A stretch of 64,000 bases of DNA from CAMDBL01 sp964498125 (GCA_964498125.1 CAZCGE010000143.1:7120-71119), one strand, 5' to 3'; shown: positions 17,134 to 25,645, counted from the first letter of the stretch. The notes: generated by a model from the letters alone, not told the origin. Translations and numbers: made by a program.

Positions 17134-17260
17134 GCCTTTGCAATCGAAGTTGACGCCGCACCGTCGCCGCACTGCCGATGGGTTGTCCAGCACACAGAGC
17201 GGCAGGGGTTGCGCGAGTCGCGGCGGTTGACCGAGGTGGCCTGAGAGGAGGGCCTGACCC

Positions 17261-18145
17261 ATGCGCATTCTCGTGCTCGGCCGCAGCGGGCAACTTGCAC
17301 AATCCCTGCAGACGGTCCCGCCACCCCAGGGATGCGACGTCGTCGCCCTCGGACGTCCCGAGGTCGACCTGTGCAGCGCCGCCTCACTGCGCCAGGCGTT
17401 GCAGCGCCTGCAACCGGAGGTCGTCATCAACGCGGCGGCCTATACCGCCGTCGACAAGGCCGAAACCGAGCGCGCCCAAGCCTATGCCGTCAATGCCGAG
17501 GGCGCGGCCGAAGTTGCGCGGGCGACCGCGGTCGCCGGCCTCCCCCTCATTCATGTCTCCACCGACTACGTGTTCGACGGCGCCAAGTCCGGTCCCTATG
17601 TCGAGACCGACCCGATCGGCCCAATCGGCGTCTATGGCGCCAGCAAGCTCGCGGGCGAAGCGCACGTCGCCAGCCTCAATGCACGCCATATCATCGTGCG
17701 CACGTCCTGGGTGGTGAGCCCCTTCGGCAATAATTTCTGCAAGACCATGCTGCGGTTGGCCGCCGAGCGCGACGAGCTGAGGGTGGTCGGCGACCAGCAT
17801 GGCGCGCCGACCTACGCCATGGACCTGGCCGTGGCGCTGATCGCCATGGCCCGGCAGATGCGCGAGGCCAAGCCGGCCGATCCGCGCTGGGGCATCACCC
17901 ACGCCGCCAATTCCGGAGCGACAACGTGGGCAGAGCTGGCGCAAGCGACTTTGGCCGCCTCCGCCCGCCACGGCGGCCGTGTCGTGCCGGTGCGGGCGAT
18001 CACGACCGCGGAATATCCCACGCCCGCGCGCCGCCCCGCCAATTCGCGCCTCGACTGCGGCCGCCTCACGGCAGTCTTCGGACTGACACTGCCGCCCTGG
18101 CGGGATGCCATCGAGCGCTGTGTCGAAGCGCTGATGCGGCGCTGA
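17261..18145 (+). CDS. rfbD: dTDP-4-dehydrorhamnose reductase
   Basis: The 294-aa NAD(P)H-dependent SDR catalyses the last step of dTDP-L-rhamnose synthesis for surface polysaccharide. The nucleotide-binding start is MRILVLGRSGQLAQSL. Family motifs are VVINAAAYTAVDKAE, LIHVSTDYVFDG (residues about 100-111) and the catalytic YGASKLAGE. The C-terminal RRPANSRLDCGRL is diagnostic of RfbD/RmlD. The other rml genes are not in the window. It diverges from the HlyC-like gene and is followed by a glycosyltransferase operon after a 200-base gap. Confidence 0.93.
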   Translation: MRILVLGRSGQLAQSLQTVPPPQGCDVVALGRPEVDLCSAASLRQALQRLQPEVVINAAAYTAVDKAETERAQAYAVNAEGAAEVARATAVAGLPLIHVSTDYVFDGAKSGPYVETDPIGPIGVYGASKLAGEAHVASLNARHIIVRTSWVVSPFGNNFCKTMLRLAAERDELRVVGDQHGAPTYAMDLAVALIAMARQMREAKPADPRWGITHAANSGATTWAELAQATLAASARHGGRVVPVRAITTAEYPTPARRPANSRLDCGRLTAVFGLTLPPWRDAIERCVEALMRR

Positions 18146-18346
18146 TACCGCACGCACAGCAGGTCGGTCGCATGGTCTCTGCGCTCGCCATCCTGGACGC
18201 CATCGCCCCCGCCGTCCCGGAAACCTCGCCCTCTCGAGATTGCCGCCGGTGTTGCGGCCCTCTACAAGTTCACTCACCAGTCACGCCGGCCTTCCTGCCG
18301 CGGACATCGACCCGTTGTCACACCGGAGCAGCAGTCAAGACACCAC

Positions 18347-19405
18347 ATGCAACAGCTCAAATCATCGAGTGACTCGGCTTCGCTGCTGTCCATTGTCGTC
18401 CCCCTCCTCAACGAGGAGCGCGGCCTCGACCCGCTGATGACACGCCTCGGGCCGGTTCTGGACCGCATCGGCCTCGCCTACGAGGTCGTCTTCATCGACG
18501 ACGGTTCCCATGACGGCACGCTGGCCAAGGTGCGCCAAATGCATGCCCAGGACAGCCGCATCAAGGCGGTGTCCCTCAGCCGCAACTTCGGCAAGGAAGT
18601 GGCCGTCGCCGCCGGCCTCAAATACGCGCGGGGCGATGCCGTGGTGCTGATGGACGCCGACTTGCAGCACCCCCCCGAACTGATCGCCGAATTCGTCCGA
18701 CACTGGCGCAACGGCTATGACGATGTCTATGGCCAGCGCCTCGACCGCAGCGCCGACAGCCCGGCCCGCCGCCTGTTGTCGCGCTGGTTCTACCGCATCT
18801 TCCGTTTCGCCTCGGGGACGGCGTTGCCGGAGGGCGCCGGCGACTTCCGGTTGCTGAGCCGGCGCGCGGTCGATGCCCTCAATCGCATCGGCGAGCGGGT
18901 GCGGTTCAACAAGGGCCTGTACGCTTGGATCGGCTACCGCGCGATCGGCATTCCGTTCACGGTCGCCCTGCGCCATGAGGGTGGCGGCTCGCGCTGGAAC
19001 GTGCGCCGGCTGTGGCGCTTTGCCATCGACGGCATGGCATCGTTCTCGACCATGCCGCTGCGCATCTGGTCCTATCTCGGGCTGGCGATCTCGCTGGTCG
19101 CTTTCGCCTATGCCTTCCTGTTTCTCGTCAAGACGCTGGTGCTCGGCAGCGACCTGCCGGGTTTCCCGACACTGATCATCTCGATCATGCTGCTGTCGGG
19201 CGTCCAGCTCATGTCGCTCGGCGTCATGGGCGAGTACCTCGGCCGCATGTACGAGGAGATCAAGGCGCGGCCTTTGTTCCTGGTCGCCGAAGAGATCGGA
19301 GTAGGCCAGGATCAACCCGAATCCGGGACAGAATCGCAGAGTCCCACCGCAATCGCGGCGGCCCGCCTCGCCGACAGTTCCGGCCGGACGCGATCCGGCC
19401 AATGA
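18347..19405 (+). CDS. GtrB/DPM1-like family 2 membrane glycosyltransferase
   Basis: The 352-aa enzyme has a GT-A domain (residues about 10-225) with LSIVVPLLNEERGL, VVFIDDGSHDGT, SLSRNFGKEVAVAAGL and the metal-binding VLMDADLQHPPE. Two C-terminal transmembrane helices follow (about 235-258 and 268-300, LISIMLLSGVQLMSLGVMGEYLGRMYEEIKARP). This is the architecture of bactoprenol-phosphate glucosyltransferases. Its stop overlaps the start of the next gene (ATGA), so it is operonic with the deacetylase and GtrA. It probably makes a polyprenyl-phosphate sugar for periplasmic transfer. Confidence 0.9.
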   Translation: MQQLKSSSDSASLLSIVVPLLNEERGLDPLMTRLGPVLDRIGLAYEVVFIDDGSHDGTLAKVRQMHAQDSRIKAVSLSRNFGKEVAVAAGLKYARGDAVVLMDADLQHPPELIAEFVRHWRNGYDDVYGQRLDRSADSPARRLLSRWFYRIFRFASGTALPEGAGDFRLLSRRAVDALNRIGERVRFNKGLYAWIGYRAIGIPFTVALRHEGGGSRWNVRRLWRFAIDGMASFSTMPLRIWSYLGLAISLVAFAYAFLFLVKTLVLGSDLPGFPTLIISIMLLSGVQLMSLGVMGEYLGRMYEEIKARPLFLVAEEIGVGQDQPESGTESQSPTAIAAARLADSSGRTRSGQ

Positions 19406-20274
19406 GCGAGCACACCGGCATCGTGTTGCTGTCGGCGGATGACTTTGCGCTGACAGACGGCGTCACGCGGGCAATCGAGGACCTCGCCCAGCGCCGTCTG
19501 CTGTCGGCCACCAGCGCCCTGGTGACGACCCGGCACTGGCCGGCGCACGGCCCGCGCCTGGCCGCCCTGCGCGACAAGGTGGCCATCGGCCTGCATCTCA
19601 ACCTCACCCTCGGGGCGCCGCTCGGTGTCATGCAGCGGCTGGCGCCAGGCGGCGGCCTACCGACGATTGGTGCACTGACCTTCGCCGCCCTGACGCGACA
19701 ACTCGACCGCAATGAAATCGCGGACGAAACCAGACGCCAGCTCGACGCCTTCGAGGCGCAGGCGGGCGCGCCGCCCGACTTCATCGATGGCCACCAGCAC
19801 GTGCACGCTCTGCCAACTGTCCGCGATGCGGTGCTGGCCGTCCTCTCCCGGCGCGCCGCCACACCGCCGTTGCTCGTGCGCAACCCCGCCGACCGATCGG
19901 CGCGCATGATGCGCCGTCGCGGGTGGCGAAAGGCACTGCTGCTGGCCGGACTCTCGGCCGGTTTCGGGCGGCGGGCCGAGCGGGCCGGCCTGATCGTCAA
20001 CGACAGCTTTGCCGGCGTCACAAATTTCCGGCCGGAAGCAGCGGCAGCAGACATCGCCAGCAGCCTGTCGCTGCCCGGCCGCCTGCATGTCGCCATGTGC
20101 CACCCAGGATTTCCCGATGCGGAACTGGCCGCGATCGATCCAGTGACGGTGCGCCGCCAAGCTGAATACGACGCCCTCGTGGCGTGCGAAGGCCTGCAGG
20201 ACCGCATCTGGCATCCGCGCCGCGGTGGCAACGGGACGGCCATCGACTGGCAAAGGGAAATGGGGGGCACATGA
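19402..20274 (+). CDS. ChbG/HpnK-like carbohydrate deacetylase (YdjC family)
   Basis: The 290-aa protein has the YdjC/ChbG metal-site pattern: SADDFALTDGV (Asp-Asp), GLHLNLTLGAPLG (His), and DGHQHVHALP (His-x-x-His). The C-terminal CHPGFPD belongs to the same fold. The family removes N- or O-acetyl groups from small saccharides; HpnK acts in hopanoid glycolipid maturation. It starts in an ATGA overlap with the glycosyltransferase and ends in an ATGA overlap with gtrA, so the three products likely act in one glycan-lipid pathway. The exact substrate is unknown. Confidence 0.88.
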   Translation: MSEHTGIVLLSADDFALTDGVTRAIEDLAQRRLLSATSALVTTRHWPAHGPRLAALRDKVAIGLHLNLTLGAPLGVMQRLAPGGGLPTIGALTFAALTRQLDRNEIADETRRQLDAFEAQAGAPPDFIDGHQHVHALPTVRDAVLAVLSRRAATPPLLVRNPADRSARMMRRRGWRKALLLAGLSAGFGRRAERAGLIVNDSFAGVTNFRPEAAAADIASSLSLPGRLHVAMCHPGFPDAELAAIDPVTVRRQAEYDALVACEGLQDRIWHPRRGGNGTAIDWQREMGGT

Positions 20275-20708
20275 AGCAGGCTCCGGACCAGGCGCCGCGT
20301 CTTGCTCTCACCGGCGCCATGCGCCATTGGGGTGGTTTCATCGTCTCCGGCGCCACCGCCTTGGCGACCGACGCGCTCATCCTCGAGCTGCTCACCCGGT
20401 TCGCCGGCCTTTCGCCATTCCTCGCCCGGCTGCTGGCGATTGCCGCTGCCATGGTCGCCGGCTGGCGCGCCCACCGCTTCTTGACGTTCAAGGTGCAAAC
20501 CGCGCCCACCCTGCAGGAGTTCTTCGCCTACGTGGCCGTGGCGTGGATGGCTGCGGCCATCAATTATGCCGTGTTCGCCGCGATCCTGCTGTGGCGGCCG
20601 ACGACGCTGCCGCTGGTGGCGCTCATTGCCGCCTCGTTCGTGGCCATGGCCTTTGCCTACATTGGCATGCGTTTCGGCGTGTTCCGCAAGGCGCCCGATA
20701 AAACGTAG
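20271..20708 (+). CDS. GtrA-family membrane protein (putative polyprenyl-phosphate-sugar flippase)
   Basis: The 145-aa protein has four hydrophobic helices typical of GtrA (from GGFIVSGATALATDALILELL through LVALIAASFVAMAFAYIGMRFGVF). The conserved RHRFLTFK-like segment appears as WRAHRFLTFKV. GtrA proteins are thought to flip undecaprenyl-phosphate sugars made by GtrB. It is co-translated with ChbG (ATGA). Its last 64 bases are repeated at 22445, and the stop TAG lies in the palindrome CGTAGGGTGC. It is likely still intact. Confidence 0.9.
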   Translation: MKQAPDQAPRLALTGAMRHWGGFIVSGATALATDALILELLTRFAGLSPFLARLLAIAAAMVAGWRAHRFLTFKVQTAPTLQEFFAYVAVAWMAAAINYAVFAAILLWRPTTLPLVALIAASFVAMAFAYIGMRFGVFRKAPDKT

Positions 20709-20786
20709 GGTGCACGAATCGTAAGGGGCGATGACCCGCTGGGCGTAGCACACCTACGATGCTGCACGCCCCCCACGGGTGCTGCG
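20645..20786 (+). repeat. 142-bp direct repeat, copy A (gtrA 3' end and following bases)
   Basis: This copy matches 22445-22586 with about seven differences in 142 bases, at a fixed offset of 1800. It contains the last 64 bases of gtrA, a palindrome with CGTAGGGTGC, and a stretch equivalent to the 3' end of the downstream glycosyltransferase. Between the copies lie the RES/Xre genes and a transposase remnant. Confidence 0.9.
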
Positions 20787-20813
20787 TCAAGGAGAACTCG
20801 GGCGCAAATCCGC

Positions 20814-21566
20814 TCACAGATTCGTCCATTCCTCCTCATCAAAGTCAAACCATGACACTATTTTTTTCCCATCCCACTTGAGAGTAACGCGCTTTCCATC
20901 CTTCGGCGCGGTGAGTACGTTCGGCCAAAATGCTCCGATACATTCGCCACCTATATGGCGGACACTTGGGTACACGATGCCATTACTACCAGACTCCCTG
21001 AGCTGCATGGCAAGAGATTGAGGCAACTCGTACTGACTTGGATCTTGGTTAAGGAGTGACTGCCAATCTCCTTTTCGAATATCATGCATCATCTTGCTGA
21101 TCTCAGCCTGAATTGTCTTAAACGTCGTTCTTGTCGTTGGGTCTTTCGTTTTGGCATGGAACTGCCCGCGATGAAACGCTACTTCCCTAAGAGCCGTCTC
21201 GAAAGTCCGGCCTGCGTAGTAGACGCCATACGAGCCATCAGTGAAACGGCTTGGGTGATCCTTGCTGGCTCTGGTGAATGGACCCATAAGGGCTGATGAC
21301 CCAGGACCAAACACGCGTTTGGATGGTGGCACTAGGCTTATCTTGCCAATCGCTTGCCGTGCCCCTTGGTCCGTCAACCTCTCGAGATCATTCAAGATAA
21401 CTTGATCATCTTGGCTAGAAATACGTTCGAAAAACGCTACCGGAGGAAAGCGTGCGGGCTGGAGTCGATATGTTGTCTTCCAACGAACGCGCGTCTTTGA
21501 CATGGAATCTATTTTGACGCGATCAAAAAACAAGTCGGGAAGCTTTGCCACAGAGCGCCTCGTCAA
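20814..21566 (-). CDS. RES-domain toxin (NAD-phosphorylase/MbcT-like)
   Basis: The 250-aa protein contains the RES signature order: an Arg in RFTDGSYGVYYAGRTFETALREVAFH (residues about 85-115, with the conserved Glu) and a Ser region SNGIVYPSVRHIGG (about 195-210). RES toxins such as MbcT degrade cellular NAD+ and are blocked by Xre/MbcA-type antitoxins, here the upstream partner with an ATGA overlap. It is somewhat longer than the compact RES toxins, with an N-terminal extension. Base composition is clearly AT-richer than the flanks, pointing to transfer. Confidence 0.85.
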   Translation of the reverse strand: MTRRSVAKLPDLFFDRVKIDSMSKTRVRWKTTYRLQPARFPPVAFFERISSQDDQVILNDLERLTDQGARQAIGKISLVPPSKRVFGPGSSALMGPFTRASKDHPSRFTDGSYGVYYAGRTFETALREVAFHRGQFHAKTKDPTTRTTFKTIQAEISKMMHDIRKGDWQSLLNQDPSQYELPQSLAMQLRESGSNGIVYPSVRHIGGECIGAFWPNVLTAPKDGKRVTLKWDGKKIVSWFDFDEEEWTNL

Positions 21567-21997
21567 CTCGTAACGCTATCAAGATATTCGCGCACTCGCG
21601 CAAGATCGATTATTTGGCCAGCCAGCATCCGATCAAGTGCTGATTGGCCGCCAAAAGTATCGTTCGGTCTGCGAACCCAAGCGTCCGCAAGTTCGGGTTC
21701 CTCGTAAATAATCTCAAGTGCTTTGAATATTCCAAGGACGTAACTAATGCGTGTTGCCAAATCCATTCTGTGGACGACATCGCCAACTTTGCCGTTCTTC
21801 CAATTGTAGTATGTTGATTTTCCAGGTTGACCGAGAAGCGTGCTGGCCTCTCCATATGAGAGTCCCCACTTCTGAATGATGGCAAAGAATGCCCGTACCC
21901 CCACCGCAATTGCATTGTGGTCTGGCGCGGCAGGCGGCGTGAAGCCTGCACGCTTGGAGGGCGCACTTGCTTTCTTTCGGATGGCATGGCGACGCAT
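21563..21997 (-). CDS. Xre/MbcA/ParS-type antitoxin (DUF2384)
   Basis: The 144-aa protein has a basic N-terminal tail, a helix-turn-helix segment (FFAIIQKWGLSYGEASTLLGQPGKSTYYNWKNG, residues about 35-70) and the C-terminal toxin-binding domain. The latter shows DLATRISYVLGIFKALEII, DAWVRRPNDTFGGQSALDRMLAG and IIDLARVREYLDSV, which is the MbcA/ParS pattern. The start codon may instead be the GTG four codons upstream (22009). It precedes the RES toxin with an ATGA overlap and probably represses its own promoter at 22025-22060. Confidence 0.87.
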   Translation of the reverse strand: MRRHAIRKKASAPSKRAGFTPPAAPDHNAIAVGVRAFFAIIQKWGLSYGEASTLLGQPGKSTYYNWKNGKVGDVVHRMDLATRISYVLGIFKALEIIYEEPELADAWVRRPNDTFGGQSALDRMLAGQIIDLARVREYLDSVTS

Positions 21998-22024
21998 AGG
22001 CCTCTCCACTGGTGTTGAGATGCC

Positions 22025-22060
22025 AATATAGCACTAATGGTTTGATTTATCCAATATTGG
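22025..22060 (-). promoter_or_regulatory. Promoter and likely operator of the Xre/RES pair
   Basis: Reading leftward, TTGGAT (22049-22054) and TATATT (22025-22030) are 18 bases apart. A perfect palindrome CCAATATTGG (22051-22060) covers the -35 box, and a second ATATTGG copy overlaps the -10 box. Paired sites like these suit a dimeric autorepressor such as the Xre antitoxin. Confidence 0.5.
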
Positions 22061-22063
22061 ACT

Positions 22064-22444
22064 TCAATAAATTGACGGCTTCGCATGTTGCCGCCAGCAC
22101 CCGCTGAAATCCACTGACGGCTTCTTGCCCATCGCCAACGTCGCGACCCGCCGCACCCGATCGCCGTTGGCGACGCGGCGGTTGTCCTCACGTCATGCCG
22201 CCTCCTGCGTATAACGCAGCAAGTACGGACCTGAGTCGTGGTGAAGGTGCCCATCTCGCCACGGCGCAAGCGGTTGAAATTGCTCTCCACCCAATTTGTG
22301 CACGCACCGTCGAGGCCGAAGGCTTGTTGATGATCGATGCGCTTCATCTCGAACCGGGCGTGCAGGTCGTTCCAGGCCGGCGCTGCGTCGGCGTGCGGGA
22401 TGGTGTCATGGTGCACGCGGTGCTTGATCCACGTGAGCGCGACT
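22064..22444 (-). pseudogene. IS1595-type (ISXO2-like) transposase remnant
   Basis: The C-terminal part of a DDE transposase is readable: VALTWIKHRVHHDTIPHADAAPAW, RIDHQQAFGLDGACTNWVESNFNRLRRGEMG, then after a frameshift near 22240 GPYLLRYTQEAA-stop-REDNRRVANGD and KKPSVDFSG. A TGG-to-TGA change and the frameshift inactivate it. The N-terminal half is missing, cut exactly where repeat copy B begins. The terminal inverted repeat of the element was not found. Confidence 0.8.
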
Positions 22445-22586
22445 CATGGCCTTTGCCTACATTGGCATGCGTTTCGGCGTGTTCCGCAAGGCGCCCGATC
22501 AATCGTAGGGTGCACGATTCGCAAGGGGCGATGACCCGCTGGGCGCAGCACACCTACGATGCTGCTCGCGCCCCACGGGTGCTGCG
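22445..22586 (+). repeat. 142-bp direct repeat, copy B
   Basis: This is the second copy of 20645-20786. It carries a dead gtrA 3' end on the plus strand and the genuine last bases and stop (22554-22556) of the minus-strand glycosyltransferase. Its junction with the transposase remnant at 22444/22445 is sharp. Confidence 0.9.
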
Positions 22587-24542
22587 CGCATGCGGAGTTT
22601 TCTCCCAGAGATAGGGGTCGCGGATCAGCTGATAGAGCGCACGATAGGCCGCCAGCGATATCGCCAGCCAGTAGACAGGCAGAAAGACGATATGAATGGC
22701 GAGGCTCAGGTGGCCGCGCCGAAAGGCCGCGGCGACGCCGAGCAGCATCACCACGGAATAACCGACCAGCAGATTGAGCGCCGCCAATCCCCACAGCGAC
22801 TGGGCAATAAACGACTCGGGGAAATCAAAGATCCGGCCGCGCCAGGCTTCCAAAGCGATCAGCACGTAAAACCAGGGGTGCACCAATGCCGATAGCACGA
22901 GGCCAACCAGCAAAGCCTGCAGGCTCAGGAACCGTCGTTCGCCGAGTTCCCACATCAACCGCAGCGGGCGGCGCATATGCACCAGCGAGGTTTGCATCCA
23001 GCCCTTGAGCCAACGGGTGCGCTGTTTCAGCCAGTCGCCGAAATGCTCGGGGGCCTCTTCCCACGTCGTCGACGCAATCACCGCCACGCGCCAGCCGCGA
23101 CGCGCCAGCCTGACGCCGAGATCGGCATCCTCGGTGACGTTGTAGGGGTCCCAGCCGCCCAGCGCCTCGATCAGGTGGCGCGGAAAGTGGTTCGAGGAGC
23201 CGCCAAGCGGGATCGGCAGGTCAAATCGCTCCAGCGTCGGCAACATGCCGTCGAACAGTGCCGAATACTCGATGGTGAATTGGCGCGTCAGCCAGCTGGC
23301 TTTGGCATTGTAGATGTTGAGGCGCGCCTGCACGCAGCCGATCGTCTCGGGCCGATCGCGCAACACCGCATAGGCGCGGCGCAGTTGATCGGGTTCGGGC
23401 TTGTCCTCGGCGTCATAGACCGCGACGAAATCGCCCTGCGCGTGCAGCAAGGCGAAATTCAAGGCGCGCGGCTTGGTGCGGGGCTGGCCGCTGGGCACGA
23501 CCAGGATGCGCATGTGGGTTGGTAGCCGCACCCGTTCGAAGCTCACGCGCGTTGCCACGTCGTCGGCTTCGAGGATGATCAGAATGTCGAGCTTGTCGCG
23601 CGGATAATCGAGTGCTGCCAAAGCCGCAACCAACTCGTCAACGATCTCCGCCTCGTCATAGAGCGGCACCAGCACGGAATAGACCGGCAGTGCGGCATCG
23701 GGGATCGCCGGTTGGCGCCCGCGATCGCCCATGGTCTGCCCTGGCATGACGAGATGCCACAGCGCCAGCAGGCGCAAGGCCGTCACCAGCACGAACGGAA
23801 AAGCGATCAATCCGGACAGCACGGCGAGCGATTCCGCCGGCGCGATCGCCACCCCGCCCAGCAGCATGCCGCAGCCGATGGCGCTGGCCAGACGCTGCCA
23901 CAGCCACATCGCCGTACCCGCCGACAGCTCGGGATGTCGAAGCTTCAGTGCTTGCGCCGCCTGCATGATTGCAACGGCTTGCCACTGGGAATCGGCAAGT
24001 ATGGCCGGATGGATGACGCGGCGCACACACAGGACCACGGCACGATCAGCGCGGGCCTCCACCCCCACCACGACGGCCAGCTCATCAGGGCGATAGGCGG
24101 TTGCTTCGATCTCGGTCTGCCCCGCCCGTGCTGCTTGCGATCCGTCCCAGCGACCTACGCCGAGTTGACTGGCCAGCGCGCTGCAATAAGCATCGGCGGT
24201 GATCCAGCCCAAAGCGATCAGCACGGTATGGGGTGGCGCCCGCCAGCGCCGAGCGACGCCAATGGCCCGGGCGAGCGTTGACGCGTCGATCAACGCTCCA
24301 ACGAGAAAGGCATAGGCTTCGGTATCTTGCGCGCGCAGCCGGCTGGCTCGGCGCGAGCGCCGCCGGACGCTGCCAGCGCGGACCAGATTGCTCGCCCGCC
24401 GCGGCTTGAGCAAATCGCGCCAGCGGGTGCGGCGCCCCACGCGGGCGGCGCGGGAAGCTCGCGCGGTTTCATGATCGGCCAGCGGCATCGGGCAGCGCAG
24501 CCCCAGGTGAAACATTGAGAGGCAATCAACGCCACTCACCAC
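22554..24542 (-). CDS. Membrane family 2 glycosyltransferase with MshEN-like N-terminal domain
   Basis: The protein of up to 662 aa has three parts. Residues about 70-130 (AYAFLVGALIDASTLARAIG through SALASQLGV) resemble the MshEN/GSPII_E_N helical module. Two transmembrane helices follow near 210-265. The cellulose-synthase-like GT-A domain (about 290-510) shows YSVLVPLYDEAEIVDELV, AVYDAEDKPEPDQ, TEDADLGVRLARRGW and QRTRWLKGWMQT, followed by further membrane helices. It likely polymerises or transfers sugar at the inner membrane for an exopolysaccharide. The start is uncertain (GTG at 24542 or downstream ATGs). Its final residues and TAG stop lie in repeat copy B. Confidence 0.85.
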   Translation of the reverse strand: MVSGVDCLSMFHLGLRCPMPLADHETARASRAARVGRRTRWRDLLKPRRASNLVRAGSVRRRSRRASRLRAQDTEAYAFLVGALIDASTLARAIGVARRWRAPPHTVLIALGWITADAYCSALASQLGVGRWDGSQAARAGQTEIEATAYRPDELAVVVGVEARADRAVVLCVRRVIHPAILADSQWQAVAIMQAAQALKLRHPELSAGTAMWLWQRLASAIGCGMLLGGVAIAPAESLAVLSGLIAFPFVLVTALRLLALWHLVMPGQTMGDRGRQPAIPDAALPVYSVLVPLYDEAEIVDELVAALAALDYPRDKLDILIILEADDVATRVSFERVRLPTHMRILVVPSGQPRTKPRALNFALLHAQGDFVAVYDAEDKPEPDQLRRAYAVLRDRPETIGCVQARLNIYNAKASWLTRQFTIEYSALFDGMLPTLERFDLPIPLGGSSNHFPRHLIEALGGWDPYNVTEDADLGVRLARRGWRVAVIASTTWEEAPEHFGDWLKQRTRWLKGWMQTSLVHMRRPLRLMWELGERRFLSLQALLVGLVLSALVHPWFYVLIALEAWRGRIFDFPESFIAQSLWGLAALNLLVGYSVVMLLGVAAAFRRGHLSLAIHIVFLPVYWLAISLAAYRALYQLIRDPYLWEKTPHARSTRGARAAS

Positions 24543-24630
24543 ATCCGACCAGGACTATTGCTGCGTCAGCCTTGACGCGGGTCGCACTTGCCTTGACAAA
24601 CAGGCTGCGACCCAGTGACTGCGACGAGCC

Positions 24631-25524
24631 ATGATGTACGTGCCATACATTCGCCGACTCAGGTGCGGTCTTGCAAGGACCATAGCGCATGTTGCGACAC
24701 TATGTGTGGCGACTGGCGTGGTGGCGCTGTCTGCGATTGATCCCCTCAGCGCCCAGGTCACGCAGGCCACCCCGCCAGCATTCCAGGTTCCCGGCCAGCC
24801 AGCGTCAGCCGACACCAATCGCCGCCCCGTGTTGCGCTTCTTGACCGACAGCGACTATCCACCGTTCAACTATCACGATGAAGACGGGGCCCTGACCGGT
24901 TTCAATGTCGATCTGGCGCGTTCGATCTGTTTCGAGCTCGCCGCCACCTGCGACATCAAGCCGAAGCCGTGGGGCGAACTCATCCCCGCCTTGCGCCAGG
25001 GCGAGGCCGATGCCGTCATCGCCGGCCACGCGATCAGCGCGCGTTTGCTGTCGCAGATCGATTTCACCGACCGCTATTTCCACTTCCCCGGCCGTTTCGC
25101 GGCGCGGCGTGAGGCGGCGGCGGTCGACATCACGCCGGAGGGACTCTACGGCAAGAAAATCGGCGTGCCCAAAGGCACGGCACACGAGGCCTACGTCCGC
25201 TCCTTCTTCCGCGACAGCGTGATCTCGGCGTTCGATTCAACCGAGCTGGCGCGCGAGGCGATTGTCGCGGCTCGCGTCGATTATCTCTTCGACGACGGCG
25301 TTGGCCTGGCGTTCTGGACCAATGGCACGGCCTCGCGCGACTGCTGCGAGCTGCGTGGCGGGCCATTCCTCGAGCCGCGTTTCTTCGGTGACGGCATGGC
25401 CATCGCCCTGCCCAAGACCGATCCACAAGTGCGCATACAGATCAATGCCGCATTGAAGCGGGTGCGCGCCAGCGGCCGCTACGAGGAGTTGCTGCTGCGT
25501 TATTTTCCCGCCCGCATCTTCTGA
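24631..25524 (+). CDS. Periplasmic amino-acid-type solute-binding protein (family 3), orphan
   Basis: The 297-aa protein has a long N-terminal signal region ending near ALSAIDPLSAQ. A family 3 SBP fold follows: LRFLTDSDYPPFNYHDEDGALTGFNVDLARSI (residues about 68-100), WGELIPALRQGEADAVIAG, IDFTDRYF, YGKKIGVPKGTAHEAYV and FFGDGMAIALPKTDPQ. The family delivers polar amino acids or related compounds to ABC importers. No permease or ATPase gene is adjacent, so it either serves a distant transporter or acts as a sensor component. It diverges from the glycosyltransferase. Confidence 0.85.
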   Translation: MMYVPYIRRLRCGLARTIAHVATLCVATGVVALSAIDPLSAQVTQATPPAFQVPGQPASADTNRRPVLRFLTDSDYPPFNYHDEDGALTGFNVDLARSICFELAATCDIKPKPWGELIPALRQGEADAVIAGHAISARLLSQIDFTDRYFHFPGRFAARREAAAVDITPEGLYGKKIGVPKGTAHEAYVRSFFRDSVISAFDSTELAREAIVAARVDYLFDDGVGLAFWTNGTASRDCCELRGGPFLEPRFFGDGMAIALPKTDPQVRIQINAALKRVRASGRYEELLLRYFPARIF

Positions 25525-25645
25525 GCCGCGCAGCGCTGGTGGCCCAAGACAATCATCGCGTCGTCGAATGCGACGAGCTTGCCGGAACTCAGCGGCGCCG
25601 GCATGGGCGAGCCCCTGCGCTCGGCGGTTTGCATGGCAGCCGTTT

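Noticed and set aside
20787..22444. Prophage or integrative element with integrase
   Set aside because: No integrase, recombinase or tRNA attachment site is visible. Only a dead DDE transposase remains.
22195..22614. Plus-strand 139-aa frame in the insert
   Set aside because: It crosses the transposase remnant and the repeat copy B. The translation has no family pattern and the minus strand explains the sequence.
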